The position numbers and the translations under genes were made by a program. Below are positions 1 to 6,785 of a stretch of 9,663 bases of DNA, piece after piece. The stretch is from Erysipelothrix sp. UBA3377 (lineage in GTDB: Bacteria; Bacillota_I; Bacilli_A; Erysipelotrichales; Erysipelotrichaceae): assembly GCA_002359085.1 (NCBI GenBank), contig DEQB01000044.1:1-9663 (forward strand), given 5' to 3'. Each line of letters opens with the position of its first letter. The first letter of the stretch is position 1. The notes beneath the pieces are model-generated. The model was not told the DNA's origin, searched no databases, and was given only the letters and a program-made list of their open reading frames with translations.

Positions 1-335
1 GATTGAATGATTGCTTTCGCACATTCATTACACGGAAATAAAGAAACATATAAACTACACCCTTGAACAGCACGCGGAGAGTTTAAGATTGCATTTAACT
101 CTGCATGCACAACATAGGCGTATTTAGTATCGGAAAACGAGCCTTCGCGTCCCCACGGAAACGTATCATCAGAAATCCCAATGGGAAATCCATTATAACC
201 CATTGAAACGATCTTCTTAGACGTGTCCACAATACAGGCACCTACCTGTGTTGAGGGGTCTTTTGACCTTAACGCAGACAAGTGCGCAATACCCATAAAA
301 TAAGCATCCCAACTGATAACGTCTCTTCTTTTCAT
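1..335 (-). CDS. Deoxycytidylate (dCMP) deaminase, DCTD-like; 3' end cut by the window edge
   Basis: Zinc-dependent deamination of dCMP to dUMP, the substrate of thymidylate synthase; cytosolic. I translated the first 111 residues, which begin MKRRDVISWDAYFMG; the gene continues past base 1. The zinc site is visible: H77-A-E79 (Zn ligand and proton-shuttle Glu) and P101-C102-N-E-C105 (two Cys ligands). The stretches RSKDPSTQVGACIV, GYNGFP, a DD..PW motif near 56-61 and the residues around H77 resemble the animal DCTD type more than Bacillus ComEB, judged from memory. The ATG overlaps the TAA of the rhomboid gene by one base (TAATG), and its strong GGAGGT site lies inside the last rhomboid codons, so translation is probably coupled. 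It is the last visible gene of the lspA operon. The family is sure; the DCTD subtype is inference. Confidence 0.92.
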   Translation of the reverse strand, partial: MKRRDVISWDAYFMGIAHLSALRSKDPSTQVGACIVDTSKKIVSMGYNGFPIGISDDTFPWGREGSFSDTKYAYVVHAELNAILNSPRAVQGCSLYVSLFPCNECAKAIIQ

Positions 336-1543
336 TATAAGCTACCTCCAAAGTATAACTTCATTAATCTTAAAGCATATTTATCAAGGCCCAAACGATG
401 CCATGATTCAATCACTTCCAAATCCAAGGAAGTGGGTTGAAATGGTATGTTTTGACGTACGAGTAAATAAACCAAAAACCCGGTTGAAACACTCAATACC
501 AAGCCACTTATTTGTCTGATCAACTTCCAATCATCCCGTCTTGAGAACAGGAAACCAAGGATCACCCCAATATACAAGCCACCAAGATGCGCTGTGAAGC
601 TAACATTTGGTAACAAACTAATCATTACATTTAAGAAGATTGTGGACATAACATTGGATAGTATTCTTCGGTTTTTCAATAAGTCTCGTTCATACAGATA
701 GACAAACAAAACACCCAAGAGTGCATAAATTCCTGCACTGATTCCTATACCAATTACCATTTCATCTCGCACAAATAAGAAGATACTCCCGTAAATTACA
801 CCCACTAATAAGGTCATCAAAAACTTTTTCCAACCCAATTCGCGTTCTAAAATGCTAGCAATATTTCTCAGAGCAACCAAGTTCATAAACAAATGAATAA
901 ACGATGCATGCAGTAACATGGGCGTTAATAAACGCCACCACTCATTGGCGTTTGTAATCATGGGTTTATAGTAGGCTCCCAACATTACAAATACTGCAGA
1001 TATTGAAATCCCAAACTTCTCTATCATCCAAATAGATAACATAAAGAACGCTACCAAAAATAAGGAAACGATCGTTGTTACACGGTATGATTTATAAAAG
1101 TTAACTTTATTCAAACGACGCATGTTTTTAGTAACGCGATGCATCGCCCTTTGTCTTGCGTTTTTCAAATTACTGGAAACTTCCAACACTTGATCCAAAC
1201 CTTCAAAGTATTCAAGAAGGGATGGATTGGAAATGGCATTGTTGGTGACCACAATATTTTGATCATCGCTTCCCTCAAAATTTGGATTGACTGAAAAATT
1301 CAACCCTTTGGCTTGCCCTTTAACCAACATAGCCAAAGCGACGCGGTGATGTTCGATTTCAATCCGATTGAGCGAACCGATTTCTTGGGTCGTTATCAAT
1401 ACTATGGGATACAGTTTCTCTTCAGGGTTATAAAGCCACATTTCAGAAGTATCCTGATTAAAGGTAATCAACTGATACTTTTTTTTCTTGATAAAATAAT
1501 TAGACAGATTTAAAGCCCACACTTCTAGTTGCTGTTTATTCAT
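335..1543 (-). CDS. Rhomboid family intramembrane serine protease
   Basis: Membrane protease of 402 residues that cleaves transmembrane segments. Residues 1-150 form a soluble, charged N-terminal region without a recognised motif. Residues 155-365 carry about seven hydrophobic segments. The rhomboid signatures are W203-R204 followed by H212xxxxH217xxxN221, the nucleophile Ser269 in GIGIS-A-G, and catalytic His319 in AHLGG. The usual GxSG is here G-I-S-A, a mild departure. The layout of soluble N-domain plus rhomboid core resembles Bacillus YqgP/GluP, but the roughly 40 residues after the last membrane segment show no clear TPR repeats. The start is set by AAGGAGG eight bases upstream. The gene overlaps the end of rluD by eight bases and the deaminase start by one, so it is inside the operon. 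The substrate cannot be read from the sequence. Confidence 0.93.
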   Translation of the reverse strand: MNKQQLEVWALNLSNYFIKKKKYQLITFNQDTSEMWLYNPEEKLYPIVLITTQEIGSLNRIEIEHHRVALAMLVKGQAKGLNFSVNPNFEGSDDQNIVVTNNAISNPSLLEYFEGLDQVLEVSSNLKNARQRAMHRVTKNMRRLNKVNFYKSYRVTTIVSLFLVAFFMLSIWMIEKFGISISAVFVMLGAYYKPMITNANEWWRLLTPMLLHASFIHLFMNLVALRNIASILERELGWKKFLMTLLVGVIYGSIFLFVRDEMVIGIGISAGIYALLGVLFVYLYERDLLKNRRILSNVMSTIFLNVMISLLPNVSFTAHLGGLYIGVILGFLFSRRDDWKLIRQISGLVLSVSTGFLVYLLVRQNIPFQPTSLDLEVIESWHRLGLDKYALRLMKLYFGGSL

Positions 1544-2453
1544 GACTTGTCCTCCTTATCATATCTAAAGTTTCTTTAAATATTGTAGGGGGTTCACATT
1601 CAAATTGCATCCTTGTGTGGGTTGTAGGGTGTTCAAACTCGAGTTTAAAGGCATGTAAACATTGTCCTTGAGTCTCCAAAGTGTTTTTATAACTATACGT
1701 TATATCCCCCACAACGGGATGTTCAATATATTGAAGGTGCACACGAATTTGGTGTGTACGTCCCGTTTCAAGCTCACATCGCAACAGTGAGTAATCCACA
1801 AAACGTTCTTCTAAATAAACACGTGTTTTGGCGGGTTTTCCATTAATATGGGTTACTGCCATCTTTTGACGATTCTTTGGATCACGACCAATGGGACCAT
1901 CAATGATCGCACTGCCATGATTAAATGCATGGTGGACAATCACAAGATACTCCCGATCAACTGTATGTTCTTTAAGTTGTTCAGCTAAAACAACATGTGT
2001 TTTGTTATTTTTAGCAACTAAAAGTAGTCCACTGGTGTCCTTATCCAACCGGTGCACAATACCCGGACGTAACTCACCGTTCACATCACTGAGTTGATCC
2101 GTATAAGCCAACAAGCCATGAACCAAAGTGGGTGTATCCAGTGAAGTAGGACTGGGATGCACTATCAAATCTTTTGGTTTATTGATAACCATTAAATCAT
2201 CGTCTTCATAAACAATATCCAAATCCATTTTAATCGGTTTAATTTCCAGAACAGTTTCAATCAACTCATATTCAATTTCATCGCCTTCTTTTAAACGATA
2301 ATTATTTTTAGTTGCTTGTTGATTCACCAAGACCAACTCATCTTTGATCATTGCTTGAATTTCACTTCGTGATAAATCACTTAAAACATCGACTAAAAAT
2401 TTATCGATGCGCTCATTTTCAAATTCACTTTCAATCCATAATTTATGCTTCAT
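1536..2453 (-). CDS. rluD: 23S rRNA pseudouridine synthase, RluD/RluA family
   Basis: Converts specific uridines of 23S rRNA to pseudouridine in the cytosol. The protein has 305 residues, usual for the family. An N-terminal S4-type RNA-binding domain spans about residues 10-60 (ERIDKFLVDVL, RSEIQAMI, VLVN). The catalytic domain includes VYEDDDLMVINKP (81-93), HRLDKDTSGLL with catalytic Asp137, and the ETGRTHQIRVH motif near 229-239. The ATG overlaps the end of lspA by 11 bases. No good ribosome binding site precedes it, only purine-rich GGAAGAAAG too far upstream, so translation probably depends on ribosomes finishing lspA. The pairing lspA-rluD is common in Bacillota. Which uridines are modified is not certain: RluD and the related Bacillus YlyB are not separable by eye. 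Confidence 0.93.
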   Translation of the reverse strand: MKHKLWIESEFENERIDKFLVDVLSDLSRSEIQAMIKDELVLVNQQATKNNYRLKEGDEIEYELIETVLEIKPIKMDLDIVYEDDDLMVINKPKDLIVHPSPTSLDTPTLVHGLLAYTDQLSDVNGELRPGIVHRLDKDTSGLLLVAKNNKTHVVLAEQLKEHTVDREYLVIVHHAFNHGSAIIDGPIGRDPKNRQKMAVTHINGKPAKTRVYLEERFVDYSLLRCELETGRTHQIRVHLQYIEHPVVGDITYSYKNTLETQGQCLHAFKLEFEHPTTHTRMQFECEPPTIFKETLDMIRRTSHE

Positions 2454-2919
2454 TATTTTTCAACTTTCTTTCTTCCAAAAACATATAAAGAAACAAGACA
2501 CCCACACCCACGACCAAACAGGAATCCGCAACATTGAATACAGGGAAATCGTACCCAAAAATATTAAAGGATAACATATCGCGAACATATCCCAATGTTA
2601 ATCGATCATAGAAATTCCCTAAGTTACCAGACAAAATCAGACCAATTCCCCACAATAGAAGTGTGTCACGTTCTTTTATAAAATAGTAAAAACCGACAAG
2701 TGTTACACCTGCACTGATTAACAAAAATATGGGACGCATCCAAGAAGCGTCAAACATACTCCATGCGGCACCCGTATTTCTCAAATAAGTAATCTCAAAA
2801 AAGTTAGAGATAACAGGTATAATTTCTCCCAACCTTAAATTTGTTTCAATCCATGCTTTGGAATATAAATCCACACCCAACAGCACGGCTCCTACAACTA
2901 ATATTAATAACTTTTTCAT
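2443..2919 (-). CDS. lspA: Lipoprotein signal peptidase (signal peptidase II)
   Basis: Membrane aspartic protease that removes the signal peptide of lipid-modified prolipoproteins. From the chosen start it has 158 residues, typical of the family, with four hydrophobic segments (about 4-18, 62-80, 86-100, 127-148). Conserved motifs are NTGAAWS (48-54), GNLGNFYDR (98-106), and the catalytic aspartates Asp114 (YVRD) and Asp132 (FNVAD). The frame is open for 40 more codons up to an ATG at 3039, but I chose the ATG at 2919: it begins MKKLLIL like other LspA proteins, has GGAAGAGG just upstream, and a promoter with TATAAT lies at 2939-2944 inside the would-be extension. It is first in the lspA-rluD-rhomboid-deaminase operon. 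Confidence 0.95.
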   Translation of the reverse strand: MKKLLILVVGAVLLGVDLYSKAWIETNLRLGEIIPVISNFFEITYLRNTGAAWSMFDASWMRPIFLLISAGVTLVGFYYFIKERDTLLLWGIGLILSGNLGNFYDRLTLGYVRDMLSFNIFGYDFPVFNVADSCLVVGVGVLFLYMFLEERKLKNNEA

Positions 2920-2938
2920 AAGACCTCTTCCTTTTCGT

Positions 2939-2967
2939 ATTATACCATCCACCATCTTAAAATTCCA
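2939..2967 (-). promoter_or_regulatory. Sigma-A promoter of the lspA operon (extended -10)
   Basis: On the minus strand TATAAT (2939-2944) is preceded by TGG, giving the extended -10 form TGnTATAAT. The -35 is weak, TGGAAT at 2962-2967 with 17 bases between. The start of transcription is predicted near 2932, about 13 bases before the lspA ATG, leaving just the ribosome binding site. Consensus matching only. Confidence 0.7.
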
Positions 2968-3195
2968 CTCATAGTCATGGTCACTTTTGATTTTATGGAT
3001 TGGCATTCCCAAATCATTTTTTAAATATAATTGCTTCATTCTCTTATTAATAATACCAAAATTAATTTCAAAAAACCCCTATAAATCTGAAGTCCACGTA
3101 TTGAATAGAAAACCATGATCCTTAATCTCAAATTCATCTCATCTTTACTTATGATTTTACGCATTATATTTTTTATTGTAAACATGGTTACATAC
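2968..3195. other. Divergent intergenic region between lspA and uppP, no gene supported
   Basis: AT-rich spacer between divergent genes (the full gap is 2920-3251). Besides the two promoters at its ends I see no hairpin terminator, riboswitch or recognisable gene. Two short open frames occur: a hydrophobic 31-codon frame on plus (3115-3210) and a 42-codon frame on minus (3036-3164). Neither has a ribosome binding site. Confidence 0.55.
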
Positions 3196-3227
3196 TTACA
3201 AACATACTAAAAAAATGCTATTATGAT
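3196..3227 (+). promoter_or_regulatory. Probable uppP promoter
   Basis: Two overlapping -10 candidates exist: extended TGCTATTAT (TATTAT at 3219-3224) and TATGAT (3222-3227). For the first, TTACAA at 3196-3201 is a poor -35 at 17 bases. The predicted transcript start is near 3231-3234, shortly before the GGGAGGT ribosome binding site at 3241-3247. The exact hexamers are uncertain. Confidence 0.5.
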
Positions 3228-3251
3228 AGAGCATATTTACGGGAGGTAGTT

Positions 3252-4064
3252 ATGAACTTCATAGAAATTTTAAAAGTTATTATTTTAGGTATTGTAGAAG
3301 GAATAACCGAATGGTTACCCATCAGTAGTACAGGCCATATGTTGTTGGTAGATGAATTCATCAAACTCAACATGACTGAGACCTTTAAAGAAATGTTTTT
3401 TATTATCATTCAATTGGGAGCGATACTCGCAGTCGTGGTTATTTTCTTCCAACGCATGTTACCTTTAGAAAAAAAAGAAGGTAAATTAACATTAAAAAAA
3501 GAGACCATTTCAATTTGGTTAAAAGTCATCGTCGCAATGATACCTGGAACCATCGTTACCTTACTGTTTGATGACTATGTGGAATCAAACTTCCACACAC
3601 CCATTGTGATCGCCATTGCTTTAATCGTCTATGGTATCGCATTTATCGTGATTGAAAACAAAAATAAAAAACCAGGGGTCCACATTATCGAAGAAATATC
3701 ATATAAAGATGCATTCATCATTGGACTGTTCCAAGTATTATCAATCATCCCTGGAACATCACGCTCTGGATCTACCATTATTGGGGGTCTGTTAATTGGT
3801 GTTTCAAGAATCGCAGTTTCTGAGTTCACATTCTTTATGGCCGTTCCCGTTATGTTTGGGATGAGCGCATTGAAATTGATGAACTTTGGATTTGTATTCA
3901 CACAAGTAGAGCTATTCACTTTAATTTTAGGAATGGTGGTTGCTTTTGTGGTCTCACTGGCAGTCATTAAATTCTTACTTGATTATATTAGAAAGCATGA
4001 TTTCAAAGCATTCGGTTGGTATCGCATCATCTTGGGTGTAATCGTATTAATCTATTTCCTTTAA
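3252..4064 (+). CDS. uppP: Undecaprenyl-diphosphatase (UppP/BacA family)
   Basis: Integral membrane phosphatase that converts undecaprenyl pyrophosphate to undecaprenyl phosphate, recycling the lipid carrier for peptidoglycan and wall polymers; it usually gives some bacitracin resistance. The 270-residue length is normal. The first signature is GIVEGITEWLPISSTGH (13-29) with Glu16, Glu20, Ser26 and His29. The second is PGTSRSG (167-173) with Arg171. Hydrophobic segments cover most of the protein, with a basic cytosolic loop at about 73-85. ATG 3252 is preceded by GGGAGGT five bases away, so the start is firm. It is the only plus-strand gene here, a single-gene unit with its own promoter and a terminator directly after its TAA. 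Confidence 0.96.
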   Translation: MNFIEILKVIILGIVEGITEWLPISSTGHMLLVDEFIKLNMTETFKEMFFIIIQLGAILAVVVIFFQRMLPLEKKEGKLTLKKETISIWLKVIVAMIPGTIVTLLFDDYVESNFHTPIVIAIALIVYGIAFIVIENKNKKPGVHIIEEISYKDAFIIGLFQVLSIIPGTSRSGSTIIGGLLIGVSRIAVSEFTFFMAVPVMFGMSALKLMNFGFVFTQVELFTLILGMVVAFVVSLAVIKFLLDYIRKHDFKAFGWYRIILGVIVLIYFL

Positions 4065-4095
4065 AAAAGATGTTGGTGTATGTCCAACATCTTTT
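4065..4095. terminator. Bidirectional intrinsic terminator between uppP and pepA
   Basis: A perfect 12-base-pair stem pairs 4065-4076 (AAAAGATGTTGG) with 4084-4095 (CCAACATCTTTT) around a seven-base loop. It starts directly after the uppP stop. On plus it ends in TTTTCTTT; on minus in TTTTTT followed by AAAGG, so it can serve both converging transcripts. Confidence 0.88.
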
Positions 4096-4135
4096 CTTTA
4101 TCATCTCTTATATCGATTAAAATTAATGACGCTTC

Positions 4136-5479
4136 TTACTTAAAGAAACCTTTAACCGTATCACTCAGTAATTCAACGCCCACACCGGTCGCACCCTGTG
4201 GATCAAAGTCACTGCCTTTTCCATATGCTGTACCAGCGATATCCAAGTGTGTCCATGGAATATCATTCGCGAATGCTTTTAAGAATAAAGCAGCTGTTGT
4301 GGTTCCAGCACCAACTGTGGTCGCATTTTTTAAATCGGCACGGGTTGCATGATTGGCTTGGGCCAATTCATCATCTACTGGCATTCTCCAAACTTTATCC
4401 TGGGTTTTGATTGACGCTGTTTCTAACGCTTTGAACATTGCTTCATCGTCTGAAACAACAGCCGTAATTTGATTTCCCAATGCCGCAATGGCAGCACCTG
4501 TTAATGTTGCGATATCAATGATACGCGTTGCACCTTCATTTGAATGTGCATAATAAATGGCGTCGGCCAGTGTTAAACGACCTTCAGCATCCGTATTCAT
4601 GACTTCAATGGTTTTACCACTCATAGAACCAATAATATCTCCATTCTTAAATGAAGATCCTGAGATCATATTCTCACAGGCTGCAACAACCGCAATCGCA
4701 TTTACTTTTGCGTTTTGAGCCGCCAATAAACCAATCGCACCAATAACTGCAGCACTACCACCCATATCTGAGTGCATTGTAACCATGCCTGCAGTTGTTT
4801 TAATTGCCAAACCACCTGAATCATAGGTCACACCTTTTCCTACAAGGCCAATGCGTTCACTTGATTCTGGATTGTTTAAATAACGGAGTACCATAAATTT
4901 AGGTGTTTCCACACTACCCTTCGCAACAGATAAGAATGCGTCCATCTTCAATGCTTTAATTTTGGATTCATCATAAACTTCCACTTCAATATTGTGGTTG
5001 TTTGCCCAATTCAAAGCCTCTGTGGATAGTTTTGTAGGTGTCATCACATTACCGGGTTCATTCACCAAATAACGTGCAAAGTTGACGGCTTCACTTCTCA
5101 TCTTGGCTTCATCAAGTATGGTTTGATCCATATCATAGACACTTATTTTGATGACATCCGTTTTCTTTTCCAAATACGTATCAAAGGGTGTGTTAAATAC
5201 TTCCAATTTCTTTAAAATTTGAACAGTCTCATTTTGATCCAGTTGTTTATCAAAAACAAACAACACTTTTTTATAGCCCAAAGACTTCGCTTTTTTAAAA
5301 AGTGCAACACTACTTTTGATTTTATCACGCAACGATTTTTCAGTAATATCCGCATGCAATAACACTTTATCTTGGAATACCTGCGTATCCTTCAACGCAA
5401 CCCCATCAAACAAACGATGTGCTTTACCTAAAAATAAAACAACATCGTGCCCCAATAAACTTAATGTATTTTCAATCAT
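4136..5479 (-). CDS. pepA: Leucyl aminopeptidase, M17 family
   Basis: Cytosolic two-metal exopeptidase that removes N-terminal residues from peptides. It has 447 residues, somewhat shorter than the usual 480-500 because the N-terminal domain (about 1-125) is small and divergent. The catalytic domain keeps every known ligand at a constant offset of 35 from bovine lens enzyme numbering: Lys215, Asp220, Asp238, Asp297 and Glu299 for metals, Lys227 and Arg301 for catalysis. The family signature NTDAEGRL is at 295-302 and GKGVTYDSGG at 214-223. AGAGGAT about eight bases before the ATG supports the start. The gene begins 13 bases after the nicotinamidase stop, so it is third in the coaD operon, and it ends before the shared terminator at 4065-4095. 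Confidence 0.94.
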   Translation of the reverse strand: MIENTLSLLGHDVVLFLGKAHRLFDGVALKDTQVFQDKVLLHADITEKSLRDKIKSSVALFKKAKSLGYKKVLFVFDKQLDQNETVQILKKLEVFNTPFDTYLEKKTDVIKISVYDMDQTILDEAKMRSEAVNFARYLVNEPGNVMTPTKLSTEALNWANNHNIEVEVYDESKIKALKMDAFLSVAKGSVETPKFMVLRYLNNPESSERIGLVGKGVTYDSGGLAIKTTAGMVTMHSDMGGSAAVIGAIGLLAAQNAKVNAIAVVAACENMISGSSFKNGDIIGSMSGKTIEVMNTDAEGRLTLADAIYYAHSNEGATRIIDIATLTGAAIAALGNQITAVVSDDEAMFKALETASIKTQDKVWRMPVDDELAQANHATRADLKNATTVGAGTTTAALFLKAFANDIPWTHLDIAGTAYGKGSDFDPQGATGVGVELLSDTVKGFFK

Positions 5480-5492
5480 CTCTCATCCTCTT

Positions 5493-6011
5493 TTACTTTC
5501 TAATAATTCTAATTTGAAATCCTTCCATTACATTCAAGGCTTCAGCATGTAACTTCTTATCATAACTATCGGTAAGTCTCTCATCCACCACAATCTTCGC
5601 CTCAGGCAAAGCAGCTTTAACAATAACAGCCGTAGATATGATACAAATATTTGAAACCAGTCCGCATAGCTCCACATAATCATAGTCTTTATCCGCTAAA
5701 TATGTGCCCATCTTGAGTGAACCAAAGGTAGGCTTATCAAAGACGATATCCGCATATTGATTGGCTTCACCATATATTTCCCAACCTTTTGTATTACGGA
5801 TACAATGGGGTATGGGTAAATTTTTACCTTCTTGAGTCTCTAAATAATTATTTTCATGTGTATCACGCGTGAAAATAATATCATCTCCAGCTTTTTTGTA
5901 GGCTCTGATTTTATCGTAAATGGGTTCAACAACATTAAGTGCATCCTCAAAGCCCAATGCACCATCCACAAAATCATTCTGAAAATCTACCACAATTAAT
6001 AGTTTCTTCAT
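5493..6011 (-). CDS. pncA: Nicotinamidase-like cysteine hydrolase (isochorismatase superfamily)
   Basis: Probably hydrolyses nicotinamide to nicotinate and ammonia for NAD salvage; cytosolic. From the chosen start it has 172 residues. The catalytic triad is Asp9 (VVDFQNDF), Lys93 (FDKPTFGS) and Cys123 (CGLVSNIC). Metal ligands expected in nicotinamidases are present: Asp50-x-His52 (TRDTHENNY), probably Glu61 (TQEGK) and His69 (IPHC). The presence of this metal site favours nicotinamidase over other members of the superfamily. The frame is open nine codons further upstream, into coaD, but ATG 6011 has an AAGGAG site eight bases before it, overlapping the coaD stop. The gap to coaD is ten bases, so the two are cotranscribed. 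Substrate assignment is by motif, not by test. Confidence 0.85.
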   Translation of the reverse strand: MKKLLIVVDFQNDFVDGALGFEDALNVVEPIYDKIRAYKKAGDDIIFTRDTHENNYLETQEGKNLPIPHCIRNTKGWEIYGEANQYADIVFDKPTFGSLKMGTYLADKDYDYVELCGLVSNICIISTAVIVKAALPEAKIVVDERLTDSYDKKLHAEALNVMEGFQIRIIRK

Positions 6012-6021
6012 ACTGTACTCC

Positions 6022-6507
6022 TTATTTTTTTGCTCCAAAAATTTTTCTCATATTCTGTTCAACATTATGGGGAACAAACTGACGCAACTCTCCCCCATAG
6101 GAAGCAACTGTTCGTGCAATACTTGATGAAATAAATGAGTATTTCGGTGATGCTACCAAAAACAACGTTTCGATGTTTTCATTTAGGGTACGATTGGCAG
6201 TCGCTTGTTGAAGCTCTGCCTCATAATCCATAACAGCACGAATACCACGTATCAATACACTACAGTCCATTTCTTGTGCGAAATCAACGGTTAAGCCACT
6301 ACCAAGTGCAACGGTTACGTTCTCTAAATGCGAAACGCACTCCTCTACCATTTTCTTTCTCTGTTCAGCGGTGAAAGTATAATGTTTTTCATCATTCACC
6401 ATCAACGCAACGACCACGTGATCAAACATCTTACTTGAGCGTTCAATTAAGTCCAAATGACCAATGGTAATGGGATCAAAACTTCCCGGATACATTACTT
6501 TTCTCAT
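6022..6507 (-). CDS. coaD: Phosphopantetheine adenylyltransferase
   Basis: Transfers AMP from ATP to 4'-phosphopantetheine, the penultimate step of coenzyme A synthesis; cytosolic, usually hexameric. The 161 residues match the family length. It begins MRKVMYPGSFDPITIGHLDL, with the nucleotidyltransferase T-x-G-H motif at 14-17, substrate-contact LIRGIR at 85-90, and the ISSSIAR motif (126-132) equivalent to ISSTxVR. A TTG six codons upstream is also in frame, but the ATG at 6507 has GAAGAGGT eight bases before it, and that site would be swallowed by the longer start. It is first of the coaD-pncA-pepA operon, with its own promoter at 6537-6565, and lies directly downstream of the RNA-like element at 6572-6750. 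Confidence 0.95.
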   Translation of the reverse strand: MRKVMYPGSFDPITIGHLDLIERSSKMFDHVVVALMVNDEKHYTFTAEQRKKMVEECVSHLENVTVALGSGLTVDFAQEMDCSVLIRGIRAVMDYEAELQQATANRTLNENIETLFLVASPKYSFISSSIARTVASYGGELRQFVPHNVEQNMRKIFGAKK

Positions 6508-6536
6508 AGATAAATACCTCTTCAATTCTTGTTAAT

Positions 6537-6565
6537 AGTATAACGTATTAAACCAGTTTTATAAA
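6537..6565 (-). promoter_or_regulatory. Probable promoter of the coaD operon
   Basis: On minus, TTTATA (6560-6565), 17 bases, then TATACT (6537-6542). Predicted transcript start is near 6530, about 23 bases before the coaD ATG. It lies directly after the terminator at 6572-6603. Consensus matching only. Confidence 0.55.
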
Positions 6566-6571
6566 GGCAAT

Positions 6572-6603
6572 AAAAAACACACCCGGACAATGATGCGTTT
6601 TTT
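6572..6603 (-). terminator. Intrinsic terminator ending the 6572-6715 transcript
   Basis: On minus, A6 then CGCATC pairs with GGTGTG then T6: 13 pairs including two G-U, around an eight-base loop (6584-6591). The G-U pairs become A-C mismatches on the plus strand, so it is built for minus-strand RNA. It may also end read-through from the flavodoxin gene, which has no terminator of its own. Confidence 0.8.
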
Positions 6604-6715
6604 AATAGGAATTATTTCAATTCTTAATTTGGAGGAAATACAAATTGTTGTTAAGGAAATGGTGAATTGAAGAATAATTCTAACGGACATATTATTATAG
6701 ATATGTTGTATCTAT
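6572..6715 (-). ncRNA. Candidate small RNA or attenuation leader upstream of coaD
   Basis: This gene-free stretch has a strong promoter at one end and an intrinsic terminator at the other, predicting a transcript of about 145 bases. Three nested structures are visible. A 5' hairpin (arms 6709-6717 and 6695-6703, loop of five) falls at the predicted start. A long stem pairs 6664-6680 with 6609-6623, 15 pairs with a two-base bulge. Inside it, AATTTG/CAAATT (6641-6646 with 6626-6631) holds a loop reading TATTTCCTC, followed by another C. The motif ATTTCCT occurs twice, once in the linker and once in this loop. A possible 43-codon frame (6559-6690) has no ribosome binding site and runs through the terminator, so I do not call it. 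No known RNA family is recognised. If the terminator is conditional, it could instead be a leader controlling coaD. Confidence 0.55.
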
Positions 6716-6717
6716 AA
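6695..6717. repeat. Inverted repeat at the predicted transcript start
   Basis: TTATAGATA and TATCTATAA, nine bases each, perfect, five bases apart. It sits five bases downstream of the -10 box of the promoter at 6722-6749, over the expected +1. As RNA it would be a stabilising 5' hairpin; as DNA it could be an operator. Confidence 0.65.
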
Positions 6718-6721
6718 ACTA

Positions 6722-6749
6722 ATTATACATGTGTTTTCTGAAAAGTCAA
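6722..6749 (-). promoter_or_regulatory. Strong sigma-A promoter reading into the candidate RNA
   Basis: On minus, TTGACT (6744-6749) and perfect TATAAT (6722-6727) are 16 bases apart. This is the best -35/-10 pair in the window. It lies after the flavodoxin stop and points away from it, into sequence with no gene. Predicted start near 6715. Confidence 0.78.
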
Positions 6750-6785
6750 CAATTATTTTGCAACATTTTATGAAACATTTACATT

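Noticed and set aside
1313..1513. 66-codon plus frame opposite the rhomboid gene
   Set aside because: Antisense shadow of a well-supported gene with full rhomboid motifs.
3036..3164. 42-codon minus frame ending in ATGA overlap with the long lspA frame
   Set aside because: No ribosome binding site, and the long lspA start it would couple to is itself rejected in favour of 2919.
3115..3210. Hydrophobic 31-codon plus-strand frame (MILNLKFISSLLMILRIIF...) that could be a toxin-like membrane peptide
   Set aside because: No ribosome binding site or promoter ahead of it. AT-rich sequence gives hydrophobic frames by chance, and no antisense RNA or repeat supports a toxin locus.
3629..3967. 112-codon minus frame inside uppP
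   Set aside because: Antisense shadow; uppP carries both family signatures.
4080..4410. Two plus frames over the 3' end of pepA
   Set aside because: Antisense shadows; pepA is continuous with all metal ligands, and no promoter or binding site supports the plus frames.
6559..6690. 43-codon minus frame inside the candidate RNA
   Set aside because: No ribosome binding site, runs through the terminator hairpin and into the coaD promoter; composition looks random.
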